Shown: in pieces, positions 54,432 to 64,000 of the stretch
Numbering within the stretch: position 1 is the first letter of the stretch
Layout of the letters: each line of letters opens with the position of its first letter
Assembly (NCBI GenBank): GCA_963824805.1
Contig: CAWGQZ010000002.1
Coordinates: forward strand, 1 to 64,000
Length of the DNA stretch: 64,000 nt
Direction: 5' to 3'
From: DATBAT01 sp963824805
Lineage (GTDB): Bacteria > Acidobacteriota > Terriglobia > Terriglobales > Acidobacteriaceae
Notes under the pieces: generated by a model
The model's input: only the letters and a program-made list of their open reading frames with translations
Database searches by the model: none
Told to the model about the DNA's origin: nothing
Position numbers and translations under genes: made by a program

Positions 54432-55913
54432 TTAAGCCGGCTGAGAAACCCTCGACCGGAAAAGATTCGCCGAAGAAATCGTCGCCGGAATCGTTTCCGT
54501 CTTAGCCAGTTCGCACAAATATTTATCGACGCCAACCGCAGCTTTGCGCCCTTCCGAGATCGCCCACACCACGAGCGATTGCCCGCGCCGCATGTCGCCG
54601 GCCGCAAAGATTCCCGGCACCGATGTCATGTAGTCAGCATTGGTCGCGACGTTGCCGCGCGCGTCGAGCGCGATCTTGAACTGCTCGAGCATGCCCTTGC
54701 GCACCGGACCCAGAAAGCCCATCGCCAATAGCACGAGATCGACATCCATAGTGAACTCGCTTCCCGCGATGGGTTCAAACTTAGGCGGAGGGCCAACTTG
54801 AACACCGTGAAGCTGCTTTACGTTTCCGTGCTTGTCGCCGGTAAATTTAGAGGTCGCTATACTCCATCCGCGAACACCGCCCTCCTCATGCGCACCTTCG
54901 ATACGCAGTTGCATGGGCCATAGCGGCCACGGCGTTGATGGCGATCGTTGCTCCGGCGGCATGGGCATTATTTCAAACTGATGCACGGAGATCGGTTTCT
55001 GCCGGTGGGTCGTTCCCAGGCAATCGGCGCCCGTGTCACCACCCCCGATGATCACCACCCGCTTACCCGCGGCCAGAATGTCAAGCTCGATCACGAGCGT
55101 GTCACCATGGCAACGCTTATTCTGCTGAGGAAGGAATTCCATGGCGTAGTGAATCCCTTTGAGTTCTCGTCCGGGCACAGGCAGATCGCGTGGCTGCTCA
55201 GCGCCGCCCGCCAAAACGATGGCATCGAACTCGCGCTGCAAATCCTCGACCGGCAGCGATTTTCCTACGTGCGCATCGGTGACAAAGCGAATCCCCTCTT
55301 TCTCCATCAGCTCAAGGCGGCGGTCGATGACCTTCTTTTCCAGTTTGAATTCCGGGATGCCGTAGCGCAGCAGTCCACCGATGCGGTCGGCCTTTTCGTA
55401 CACCGTGACCCAATGGCCGCAGCGGTTAAGCTGCTGAGCTGCGGCCAGCCCCGAAGGACCCGAGCCCACGATCGCAACTTTTCTTCCCGTACGGAATTTG
55501 GGTGGCTCAGGCTTGATCCAGCCTTCCGCAAATCCGCGCTCCACTATGTTCTTCTCGATATTCTTGATCGTAACTGGAGGCTCATTGATGCCCAACACAC
55601 ACGAAGCCTCGCAAGGCGCAGGACATATGCGTCCGGTAAACTCCGGAAAATTATTGGTCGCATGCAACTGGCGAACTGCTTCTTTCCAGCGCCCGCGATA
55701 AACCAGATCGTTCCAATCCGGAATGATGTTGTTGACCGGACATCCGGTGTGACAGAAAGGTACCCCGCAATCCATGCAACGCCCGCCCTGTGCACGCAAC
55801 TTCTCTTCCGGAAAATCCTGATAGATCTCGAACCAGTCGTTGACCCGCTCCGTTACCGGCCGGCGCTGCGGCATTTCGCGTCGTGATTCGATAAATCCGG
55901 TGCTCTTACCCAT
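54432..55913 (-). CDS. gltD: Glutamate synthase small subunit GltD
   Basis: 493 residues, full length. The N-terminal 4Fe-4S region has two Cys clusters (CMDCGVPFCHTGCPVNNIIPDW and CPAPCEASCVLGIN). The FAD loop is VAIVGSGPSGLAAAQQL, the NADPH loop VVIIGGGDTGADCLGT, and the second FAD region GIFAAGDMRRGQSLVVWAI. GltD passes electrons from NADPH to the large subunit for making glutamate from glutamine and 2-oxoglutarate. Its ATG overlaps the end of gltB by 8 bases, so the two are coupled. Confidence 0.95.
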   Translation of the reverse strand: MGKSTGFIESRREMPQRRPVTERVNDWFEIYQDFPEEKLRAQGGRCMDCGVPFCHTGCPVNNIIPDWNDLVYRGRWKEAVRQLHATNNFPEFTGRICPAPCEASCVLGINEPPVTIKNIEKNIVERGFAEGWIKPEPPKFRTGRKVAIVGSGPSGLAAAQQLNRCGHWVTVYEKADRIGGLLRYGIPEFKLEKKVIDRRLELMEKEGIRFVTDAHVGKSLPVEDLQREFDAIVLAGGAEQPRDLPVPGRELKGIHYAMEFLPQQNKRCHGDTLVIELDILAAGKRVVIIGGGDTGADCLGTTHRQKPISVHQFEIMPMPPEQRSPSTPWPLWPMQLRIEGAHEEGGVRGWSIATSKFTGDKHGNVKQLHGVQVGPPPKFEPIAGSEFTMDVDLVLLAMGFLGPVRKGMLEQFKIALDARGNVATNADYMTSVPGIFAAGDMRRGQSLVVWAISEGRKAAVGVDKYLCELAKTETIPATISSANLFRSRVSQPA

Positions 55914-58900
55914 GGGTCACCTCCGCGAGTTCCGCGACCACCGGCAAGGGCTGTCCTGGAATGTAGTGATAGCGGCTGCGGCTGACGTGCAACACCCGCT
56001 TAAACTCGTGTGGGAACACTTTGATGAACTGCGGCAGCATTTCCGTCCAGTTATCCAGAATCATCTTGGCACGCTTACTTCCCGTTAACTCATGGTGACG
56101 CGTGACCAGGTCGCGAATGATGCGGACATCCTCTGGTTCGACCACCGGTTCGAGATCTACCGATACCTGGTTACAGCGCTCGTTGGTAAATTCGCGTTTT
56201 TCGTCGAGAACATAGGCCATGCCGCCGCTCATGCCGGCGGCAAAGTTACGTCCGCAAGGGCCGAGAACAACCACGAGGCCCTTGGTCATGTATTCGCACC
56301 CGTGATCACCGACACCTTCCACGACGGCGGTTGCGCCAGAGTTCCGCACCGCGAACCGCTCGCCGGCGACGCCGTTGAAGAACGCTTCTCCACTGGTGGC
56401 GCCGTACAGCACCACGTTTCCCACGATCATGTTTTCTTCCGCCACGAAACCTGCTTCGCGTGGCGCGCGGACGACGACGCGTCCACCAGAAAGGCCTTTG
56501 CCGACGTAATCGTTGGCGTCGCCTTCGAGGCTGAGGGTCACGCCGTTGGCCAGAAATGCACCGAAACTCTGCCCAGCGGAGCCTTTGAAATTCACGCGAA
56601 TGGTGTCATCTGGCAGGCCCTGCGATCCGAAGCGGCGAGCGATTTCCCCACTCAACATGGCGCCCACCGTGCGGTCCACGTTATGAATCGGCATTTCGAT
56701 CTCAACCGGCGTGCGTGTTTCCAGGGCGCGGCTGAGATTGTTTAATGAGTTGAAGATCCATCACACTGCTCAGGCCGTGGTCCTGCGCTTTCACACAGTG
56801 ACGCGCCACCCGGCCCGGCATGGGCGGGTTGTAAAGAATCGCCGAAAGGTCGATGCCACGCGCCTTCCAGTGATCGACGGCGGGCTGTACATCGAGCTTG
56901 TCTACGCGGCCTACCATGTCATCGAGTTTTCGGAAACCCAGCTCCGACATGTATTGCCGGACCTGTTCCGCCACAAAGAAAAAGAAATTGATGACGTGCT
57001 CAGGCTCTCCCGTCAAACTTCCTGCGCAGATCGGGGTCCTGGGTCGCGATCCCGACCGAACAAGTGTTCAGGTGACATTTGCGCAGCATGATGCAGCCCA
57101 TGGCGATCAGCGGAGTGGTAGCGAACCCAAACTCTTCCGCGCCTAGAAGCGCAGCTATGACAACGTCACGCCCAGTTTGCAACTTTCCGTCAGTCTGTAC
57201 GCGAATGCGGCTGCGCAGATCGTTGAGTAATAGGACTTGCTGGGTCTCGGCCAGACCAAGCTCCCAAGGCACGCCCGCGTGTTTGATCGAACTGAGTGGA
57301 GATGCTCCCGTACCACCAGTATCACCGCTGATCAGCACTACGTCGGCGTGAGCCTTGGCGACCCCCGCCGCTACCGTGCCCACACCAACTTCGGAAACCA
57401 GCTTCACCGAAATGCGAGCCTGCGGATTGACATTCTTCAAATCAAAAATGAGCTGCGCGAGATCTTCGATGGAATAAATATCATGATGGGGCGGTGGCGA
57501 AATGAGCCCCACGCCGGGGATCGAGTGCCGGATGCGAGCGATCACGTCATCAACCTTGTGGCCGGGAAGCTGCCCGCCCTCGCCCGGCTTCGCGCCCTGC
57601 GCCATTTTTATCTGCAACTCATCGGCATTGATCAGATAGTTTGCGGTCACGCCGAAGCGGGCTGAGGCCACTTGCTTTACCGCACTGCGGCGGGAGTCTC
57701 CGTTGTCGTCACGGATGTAGCGGGCTTCGTCCTCTCCGCCTTCGCCGGTATTCGACTTGCCGCCGATGCGGTTCATGGCAATCGCCAGCGTCTCGTGAGC
57801 TTCTTTGCTGATCGATCCAAAAGACATGGCGCCGGTTGCAAAGCGTTTTACGATCTCTTTGGCGGGCTCGACTTGATCGAGAGGAACCGGCTTCTTGGCT
57901 TTCTTGATCACCATCAGGCTGCGCAGCGTCGCCAAGTTGCGGCTTTGGGTGTCGATCAGGTCGGTATATTCCTTGAAAGTCTGGGGGCTGCCATTGCGCA
58001 CGGAATGCTGGAGCTTGCTGATCGAGTCAGGATTCAGCAAATGATATTCACCATTGAGGCGGAAATGATACGAGCCTCCGACCGCTAGTTCGGTATCGAA
58101 TTCCGTGATCGGCTGGTAAGCATACTGATGCTTCATCTGCGCTTCACGAGCGAGCACGTCCAGACCGACGCCTTCCACGCGGGAAACCGTCCCGGCAAAG
58201 TAGGCGTCAACCAAATCCTTGTTGAGGCCGATGGCTTCAAAGACCTGTGCACCGCGATAGCTCTGCAGAGTCGAGATGCCCATCTTCGAGAAAGTTTTCA
58301 GCAATCCCTTGTTTATGCCTTTAATAAATTTCGAGGCCGCCATTTCCCCGTTAATGCCGTCGGGCAAATACCCGCGCGCCGAGAGGTCTTCCAAGGTTTC
58401 AATCGCGAGATAGGGATTAATAGCACTAGCCCCATAACCGATCAGCAGCGCAAAGTGCATCACTTCACGCGGCTCTCCAGACTCGATGATCAATGCCACC
58501 TGGGTACGAGTTTCTTCCCGCACCAGCAGATTGTGTACGGCGGCAAGCGCGAGCAGGCTGGGGATTGGGGCATAGTCTTTGTCGACGCCGCGATCGGAAA
58601 GAATCAGCAGTGTGTATCCCGACTTCACCGCCAACGAAGCCTGGCGGCAAAGCTCCGCGATCGCGCGGTGGAGCCCTGCCTCGCCATCCGCTGCCCGGAA
58701 TAGCGCAGGCAAGGTAATCGCCAGCAGGTCCCCGGTAGCGATGCGGCGCAGCTTTTCCAAATCCCGATTGGTAAGGATCGGATGCGGCAACTTGAGCGTG
58801 TGACAGTTGTCGGCGGTCTCTTCCAGGATGTTGCGTTCCGTGCCGATAAAACTGATCAGCGACATCACCATCTCTTCGCGGATGGGATCAATCGGCGGGT

Positions 58901-60497
58901 TGGTGACCTGGGCAAAAAGCTGCTTGAAGTAATTGAACAACGGTTGCGGCCGGTCCGAGAGGCACGCCAGCGGCGTATCGGTTCCCATCGAACCAATCGG
59001 CTCCTGTCCAGAAGCCGCCATCGGCTCGAGAATCATGCGCAAATCTTCGTCGGTATATCCAAACGCCCGCTGGCGGCAGAGAATCGTACCGTGATCGATG
59101 CTGTGAACCCGCGACGGCTCCGGAAGCTGATCGAGTGTGATCTGCTTCTCTTGCAGCCATTGCTGGTACGGCTGCCGCTCCGACAATCGCTTCTTCATCT
59201 CTTTGTCGGAAATAATCCGGCCGCCAACGGTATCTACGAGAAACATTTTTCCCGGCTGCAAGCGCCCCTTGGTCTTGATGTTTTTCGGATCAATCTCCAG
59301 AACACCTGCCTCTGACGCCAGCACCACCAGATCATCATGGGTAACGACATAGCGTCCGGGACGGAGCCCGTTGCGGTCGAGAGTCGCGCCAATCAAACGG
59401 CCATCGGTGAATGCAATGGCCGCAGGGCCATCCCATGGTTCCATCAATGACGAGTGGTATTCGTAAAAGGCCTTCTTCTCCGGCTTGATGTGTGGATTTC
59501 CTGCCCAGGCTTCGGGGATGAGCATCGCCATCACGTGTGGCAAGGACCTTCCGGCCTGAAACAACAATTCCACTGCATTGTCAAAGCTGGCGGAATCACT
59601 GCCGCCCGGAGCAATAATCGGGAAAATTTTCTTGATGTCGTCGCCAAACAACGGCGAAGCCAGAATCGACTGCCGCGCATGCATCCAGGCAACGTTACCT
59701 TTCAGCGTGTTGATCTCACCGTTATGCGCAATGTAGCGATAAGGATGGGCCAGCTGCCAACTGGGAAAGGTATTAGTCGAGAACCGTTGATGGACTAAAC
59801 ACAATGCACTGGTGACGTCGGGATCGGAAAGCTCTCCGTAGAAGTTGGCAATCTGCGGCGCCAGCAACAGTCCCTTGTAGACGATGGTGCGGGCCGAAAG
59901 CGACGGGATGTAAAACATTTCTCGGTCTTCGACATCCGACTCGCGGACTTCCACTTCCGCGCGTTTGCGCACGATATAGAGCTTGCGTTCGAAGGTATCC
60001 TCGTCCATGCCTTCGCCGCGCGCCACAAAAACCTGCTCAATGTAGGGCTGCGACTGGCGAGCAACACGTCCGATGGCGTCGCCGTCCACCGGCGTGTCAC
60101 GCCAACCAAGAACACTCAGGCCCTCTTCCACCGCAATGCGTTCAAGAATTCCTTCGCACTGCAAACGCTGGTGCTTCTCGACCGGAAGGAACGTCATGCC
60201 CACGGCGTACTCACCGGGCCCGGGCAATTCAAATCCAAGAATTTCGGCTTCTTTGACAAAAAACTTGTGTGGAATCTGAATCAGAATGCCGGCACCGTCG
60301 CCGGTCTCGGGATCGCAACCGCAGGCCCCGCGGTGGGTGAGGTTAATGAGAACCTGAATTCCCTGCTTGATGATGTCGTGGCTCTTGTGGCCGCGGATGC
60401 TGGCCACGAATCCCATACCGCATGCATCGTGCTCGAACGCTGGATCATATAGACCCTGCGCCGGAGGCAAGCCATGAGGGGGCGGACATTGCATCAT
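55906..60497 (-). CDS. gltB: Glutamate synthase large subunit GltB (two frameshifts)
   Basis: About 1,530 residues from the ATG at 60497 (AGGAGAGAG just upstream). A 25-residue propeptide precedes the nucleophile Cys in EHDACGMGFVAS of the glutaminase domain. RGACGCDPETGDGAGI, GEINTLKGN and DRNGLRPGRY follow, then the FMN domain (GEGGEDEARY, GAKPGEGGQLPGHK, SPPPHHDIYSIEDLAQLI, GDTGGTGASPLSS) and the 3Fe-4S cysteines (CIMLRKCHLNTCSVG). The frame breaks near 57003 (KF-TGEPEHVINF) and 56742 (LI-NNLSRALETRTPVEIE), each resolved by one extra base. The final GXGXG domain (KGLSGGRVVV, GVVGERFAVRNSGA-like) is complete. It forms the gltB-gltD operon. Confidence 0.93.
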
Positions 60498-60596
60498 CTC
60501 TCTCCTGTAGCGACAATAAGGGCGCTCTGGCTCCCTGCCGCATCGTTTTGCCAGCGACAAGCAACAGATCGGCCCCAGAATCAATTTTCTATATAT

Positions 60597-60616
60597 CCTT
60601 GGTAATGCTTCCAAGG
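60597..60616. promoter_or_regulatory. Inverted repeat in the gltB promoter region
   Basis: CCTTGG-N8-CCAAGG, a perfect 6-bp inverted repeat, about 100 bases upstream of the gltB ATG and next to a TATATAG that could be a minus-strand -10 box. It may be a nitrogen-regulator or other operator site; the match to a named consensus is not clear. Confidence 0.35.
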
Positions 60617-60844
60617 CCTCAAAGTAAAATTCAGAATTTCGATAATCGCGATGGATATTTCGGGCGGCAGTCCCGCCAAGTGATAGGAACCGCATAAGTA
60701 GCCGATATTCATTTTGTGCGAGGGCAAAGCGGGGTAAGATGAATCACTGCCATAAGGCGATTCTGGCTTCCTAGTTTTTTCGATTGGTCACATCGGAAAC
60801 TCCAATACCGCGGAGCGTTTGCGGTGTTTATAGTATTGGGCGAT

Positions 60845-60937
60845 ATGACACCCATGAGCCAGATGACGGGTATTACAGTGAGCTCGACAAGCACGTCGGG
60901 CACACGAATTATGGTTTTCTGGCACCGGGGCAGTTGA
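60845..60937 (+). CDS. Candidate 30-residue leader peptide of the lysC-hom operon
   Basis: ATG at 60845, TGA at 60935-60937. Of 30 residues, 6 are Thr, 4 Met and 2 Ile, and none is Lys. The core TVSSTSTSGT is the densest Thr run. Thr, Met and Ile are the amino acids made from homoserine, the product of the enzymes encoded downstream. The frame is followed by one inverted repeat overlapping its stop and by a terminator-like hairpin just before lysC, the layout of the E. coli thr leader. A TATAGT -10-like box lies 10 bases before the ATG; the ribosome site (GGGC) is weak. No other annotated gene covers this stretch. Confidence 0.5.
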   Translation: MTPMSQMTGITVSSTSTSGTRIMVFWHRGS

Positions 60938-60959
60938 GCTAATTCAAATTGAGGCTCAA
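60934..60959 (+). promoter_or_regulatory. Stem-loop overlapping the leader-peptide stop codon
   Basis: TTGAGC (60934-60939) pairs with GCTCAA (60954-60959) around a 14-base loop; the leader stop codon lies in the 5' arm. A ribosome that finishes the leader peptide would cover this stem, as expected for an attenuator in which leader translation decides the fold downstream. Confidence 0.4.
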
Positions 60960-60964
60960 AGAAA

Positions 60965-61006
60965 CCCACCGCCAGAAAATGAATGGCGAGTGGGCTTTTC
61001 GTTTTT
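60965..61006 (+). terminator. Terminator-like attenuator hairpin directly before lysC
   Basis: CCCACCGCCA (60965-60974) pairs with TGGCG-A-GTGGG (60984-60994), a 10-bp stem with one bulged A, and is followed by CTTTTCGTTTTT. The T run ends 10 bases before the lysC ATG. A terminator here makes sense only as a conditional one. TGGC (60920-60923) and GGGG (60927-60930) upstream can pair with GCCA and the CC runs of the 5' arm, giving a possible antiterminator. Confidence 0.6.
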
Positions 61007-61016
61007 AGGGACAAAA

Positions 61017-62522
61017 ATGCAACGTACTCGGAAAAAAGACGCCACCTCGTTAGTGGTGATGAAATTTGGAGGCACCTCGGTCGAGGATGCGCAAGCCATC
61101 CGCCGCGTAGTCGCGATCGTGCAGAGCCGTCGGCGGCATCGGCGAATTGTGGTGGTTAGTGCTCTGGCTAAGGTCACCGATCAACTTGTACTCATGGGTC
61201 AAAAGGCCGCGAGCGGCGATGCAGATTCTTTCGCTCCCCTGCTGCAGGCCCTGCGTCAGAGGCATCTCGAGACCGCACGACAATTGCTGGAAGACGACAT
61301 TTCCCAGATCGCAACGAAAATCGATAACAGCTTCCACCAATTGGAAGATTTCCTCCACGGCGTGGCGGCTGTGCGCGAACTTTCTCCACGAAGCAGCGAC
61401 TTTCTGCTTTCCTTCGGCGAGCTGATTTCGAGCGAGATAGTGGCCGCCGCCTTTAAGCGTTGCGCAATCGACAGTGTTTGGGTGGATTCGCGCAAATGCG
61501 TCGTCACCGACGCAACCCACACTCATGCGGCTCCCCAGATGGAAGAGTACCCGCAAGAAGGCCCAAGCCGCGGTCAACTCGATTCTTGCCAAGAATGGAG
61601 TACCGGTCATGGGCGGATTTATCGCAGCCACTCGCGAAGGCGTCCCCACGACGCTCGGCCGGGGCGGTTCCGATTTCTCCGCCGCCATCGTGGGTGCCTG
61701 CACTCGATGCCAAACGAATTGAAATCTGGACCGACGTCGAAGGAATGATGACGACCGATCCCAGAATCTGCCCTGATGCGCGCACCATTCGCCGCATCAG
61801 CTTTAACGAGGCGGCCGAACTTGCCTACTTTGGTGCCAAGGTCTTGCACCCCGCTGACATTGCTCCCCGCGATCCAGAAAAATATTCCCGTGTATGTGCT
61901 CAACTCGCGCAATGTGAAGAGCAAAGGCACGGAGATCACCGAACACGCGCCTCCCGGCAATGACATGTTCCGGGCGATCACAGCGAAAACTGGAACCAGC
62001 ATCGTGAACGTGGTCGCTTCCCGCGGTGTGGGCGTACACGGATTCCTGCGCTCCGTATTCGAGGCTCTCGACCACTACGGAGCATCCGTCGACCTGGTTG
62101 CGATCTCCGAGGTTAGCCTGTCTTTCACTATGGAGACCAAGCGGCTACCCAAGGCTCTCCTGACCGACCTGGAAAAAATCGCCGACGTGACTCGAGACGA
62201 CAATCAGGCAATCGTCTGTCTGGTGGGTGAAGACATCCACGGACGGCCCGGCATTGCCGCCAGTGTGTTCAATACCGTGGCCGAGGCGGGAGTGAATATT
62301 CGTATGATTTCGCAAGGCGCTTCGGAAATTAATATCAGCTTCGTAGTGAAAGAGGCCGATGTGCCGCAGGCAGTACGCTTTCTGCATCGCAAGTTCTTCA
62401 CCAGCAACACTGGGGATACAGGAATTGCAGCGTCCTCAAAGCGCGAACGCGTCAATGGGAACGCAAAATCCAACGGAAAGAGTTCCGCGAAACTGAGGAA
62501 GGGGGCGGCGCAATCCTTATGA
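61017..62522 (+). CDS. lysC: Aspartate kinase LysC (three frameshifts)
   Basis: About 500 residues. The ATG at 61017 has AGGG 7-10 bases upstream. The kinase opening LVVMKFGGTSVEDAQAIRRV is intact, as are SFGELISSEI, GFIAATREGVPTTLGRGGSDFSAAIVGA, IEIWTDVEGMMTTDPRI and ISFNEAAELAYFGAKVLHP. Two C-terminal ACT domains follow (ITAKTGTSIVNVVASRGVGVHGFLRSVFEAL, LVGEDIHGRPGIAASVFNTVAEAGVNIRMISQGASEINISFVV). The frame shifts by +1 near 61540, 61699 and 61856; the last two are cured by deleting one base. It phosphorylates aspartate, the first step to Lys, Thr, Met and Ile. The stop overlaps hom (ATGA). Confidence 0.88.
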
Positions 62523-63826
62523 AGCTTACAACTTCGCTGGACGACCTTCCCGCCAAGTCAAGCGGCAAACAACTCCTGAACGTGGGCATCGTTGGTTTCG
62601 GAACTGTAGGGAGTTCGGTGGCGCGCATTCTAACCGAGCACCCTCCGGCCGGTCTACGCCTTTCCACCATTTACAACCGCAATGTAGAACGCAAGAAGGT
62701 CGACTGGATTCCCCCCGACGTGAAATGGACCGAGATTTTCATCGACGATATTTTGAAGTCGGATGTCGATGTCGTAGTCGAAGTGATGGGTGGAATTTCC
62801 CTGGCCGGCGAATTTGTCCGGGGGGCACTACGATCCGGGAAGTCGGTGGTAACTGCGAACAAGCAACTGATCGCGAATCACGGCCCAGAGCTCTTCGAAC
62901 TTGCGCATAAGAATGATGTTCACCTCGCCTTTGGAGCTTCGGTGGCGGGCGGTGTGCCAGTAATCTCCGGTTTGCAGGAAGGACTGGCTGGGGATGAATT
63001 GTTCAAGCTCTACGGAATTCTCAATGGGACCTGCAACTACATTCTCAGCCAGATCGAAACCCGTGGCATTTCCTTTGATGTCGCTCTTTCCGAAGCCCAG
63101 AAGCTTGGCTTCGCTGAGGCTGATCCAACTGACGACGTCGATGGATACGACGCGCGAGCCAAGCTGGCGATTCTGGCCCGCGTTGGGCTGCGTTGCGATG
63201 TGCATCCCACAAAGATCGTGGCCCGTTCGATTTCTCCAATCGAAGCGGTAGATTTCGACCATGCCAAACAGTTGCAGTGCACCATCCGCCAGGTTTCATG
63301 GGCCCAATTGCAGGGCGACTCGTTGATGGCCGCAGTACAACCGTCGCTGGTTGGATTCGCCTCTCCGCTGGCTCGCGTGGCGGGCAGCCAGAACCTGGTG
63401 ATGTCGACTGGCAAATTTGGCGGTGAAACCGTATTTGCCGGGCACGGTGCCGGCGGACACCCGACTGCGGTCGCCGTGGTGTCGGACTTGGTTGCTATCT
63501 CCCGTGCCAGATCCGGCATGCCCGCTGCCCTGGCCGAGGACGCCAAGCTCACTCCGAATGTGAATGCGGACTTCACCAGCAGGCACTATGTCCGCTTCAC
63601 GGTCAAAGATCGTCCCGGCATCATCGCTTCGCTCGCGGCCATCTTCGCAGGATGCGGCATCAACCTGGACTCGGTCTTGCAGAAACCAGGCTACGACAAA
63701 ACGCATCTACCTTTTGTGATCACACTTGAACCATGCAAAGCTTCGCTGGTTGAAAATGCGATGCAGCAGATCGCAAAACTCGACTTCCTGGTAAAACCGT
63801 GTTTGCATCTGCCGATGCTGGATTAG
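62519..63826 (+). CDS. hom: Homoserine dehydrogenase
   Basis: 435 residues. The NAD(P) loop is VGIVGFGTVGSSVARIL; VVVEVMGG, VVTANKQLIANHG and GASVAGGVPVISGLQEGLAGDELFKLYGILNGTCNYIL (with the catalytic Lys in ANKQL) are standard. The last 85 residues are an ACT domain (RFTVKDRPGIIASLAAIFAGCGINLDSVLQK), usually the threonine-feedback site. It reduces aspartate semialdehyde to homoserine in the cytoplasm. The start overlaps the lysC stop by four bases, so aspartate kinase and homoserine dehydrogenase are coupled as separate proteins, rather than fused as in E. coli ThrA. Confidence 0.96.
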   Translation: MKLTTSLDDLPAKSSGKQLLNVGIVGFGTVGSSVARILTEHPPAGLRLSTIYNRNVERKKVDWIPPDVKWTEIFIDDILKSDVDVVVEVMGGISLAGEFVRGALRSGKSVVTANKQLIANHGPELFELAHKNDVHLAFGASVAGGVPVISGLQEGLAGDELFKLYGILNGTCNYILSQIETRGISFDVALSEAQKLGFAEADPTDDVDGYDARAKLAILARVGLRCDVHPTKIVARSISPIEAVDFDHAKQLQCTIRQVSWAQLQGDSLMAAVQPSLVGFASPLARVAGSQNLVMSTGKFGGETVFAGHGAGGHPTAVAVVSDLVAISRARSGMPAALAEDAKLTPNVNADFTSRHYVRFTVKDRPGIIASLAAIFAGCGINLDSVLQKPGYDKTHLPFVITLEPCKASLVENAMQQIAKLDFLVKPCLHLPMLD

Positions 63827-63905
63827 GAAAAGAATCCGGCAAGATGCCGCGCAGGCTCCGAAAACCTCTCTGCCATCGCGATGTCTCCGGATTTGAGAGT
63901 TTGGC

Positions 63906-64000
63906 CTACGGGTTGACAGCCTTCACCAGTGCCGCAACGTCTTTTTCGAGAACAACCGTCCGGTTGTACTCCAGGCCGGGGATGGTCCCCATGACCAGCT
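63906..64000 (-). CDS. 3' end of an unidentified minus-strand gene (cut by the window edge)
   Basis: The minus strand reads through the last 93 bases without a stop to a TAG at 63906-63908. The C-terminal piece (VMGTIPGLEYNRTVVLEKDVAALVKAV then NP) looks like real protein. About 30 residues are too few to identify the family. It converges on hom across a 79-base gap that shows no clear terminator. Confidence 0.5.
   Translation of the reverse strand, partial: LVMGTIPGLEYNRTVVLEKDVAALVKAVNP

Noticed and set aside
60709..61014. Minus-strand open frame over the lysC leader region
   Set aside because: No domain, no good ribosome site, and it runs through the terminator hairpin; the plus-strand leader/attenuator explains the region better.
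61500..61900. Programmed frameshifting in lysC or gltB
   Set aside because: Three breaks in one gene and about 20 others of the same +1 direction elsewhere, without shared slippery sites, fit sequence errors better than recoding.

Overview
The window looks like a chromosomal segment of an Acidobacteriota bacterium (Terriglobia/Koribacter-like). This is inference from gene content: an ECF sigma factor next to a Ser/Thr kinase with a TPR tail, a large carboxypeptidase-regulatory-domain TonB receptor beside a TPR protein and a LacI regulator, a DUF2339 membrane protein, twin-arginine secreted glycosidases and a moderately high G+C. I see no rRNA, tRNA, CRISPR array, insertion sequence or phage gene.

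Layout. 1-1.6 kb: AsmA-like protein. 1.6-5.2 kb (minus): hexuronate cluster, uxaC - SDR oxidoreductase - MFS transporter. 5.6-11 kb: epimerase-like SDR, then an arabinan module with a LacI repressor, a GH43 arabinanase and a GH51 arabinofuranosidase; four near-identical 14-bp CG-centred operators flank these genes. 11-16.9 kb: glycerate 2-kinase, a small FN3-like protein, an alpha/beta hydrolase, an M20 peptidase, a DUF255 thioredoxin-like protein and a 46-residue secreted peptide. 17-20.9 kb: solitary thiG behind a 20-bp palindrome, a small secreted protein, an FtsB-like protein overlapping a phosphohexomutase, cutA. 20.9-29.1 kb: GH42 beta-galactosidase, a GNAT/polysaccharide-flippase pair, a Tat-exported ManD-like dehydratase and a Tat-exported hemerythrin. 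29.3-39.3 kb: DUF2339-M48 pair, sigma/kinase pair, small secreted protein, YjbQ, DUF4337 protein. 39.8-45.9 kb: a tight plus-strand run of two tiny membrane proteins, a secreted protein, a family-5 solute-binding protein, an NtrY-like kinase and an NtrC-like activator. 46-53 kb: TPR protein and TonB receptor (minus) opposite a LacI regulator. 53-60.5 kb (minus): threonine ammonia-lyase, gltD, gltB. 60.8-63.8 kb: lysC-hom behind a Thr/Met/Ile-rich leader peptide and a terminator-like hairpin.

How the genes fit together. GH43, GH51 and GH42 would release arabinose and galactose from pectin side chains; UxaC, the SDR and the MFS carrier would import and reduce uronic acids from the backbone; glycerate 2-kinase and the ManD-like enzyme fit downstream sugar-acid metabolism. 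The last 10 kb joins ammonia assimilation (GltBD) to the aspartate family (LysC, Hom, threonine ammonia-lyase).

The most novel signal is the candidate ribosome-mediated attenuator of lysC-hom at 60845-61006. A caution for every reader: 13 otherwise well-conserved genes carry about 22 frame breaks, and about 20 of these shift the frame by +1. That pattern fits insertion errors in the sequence better than real gene decay, so I list each broken gene once over its full span.
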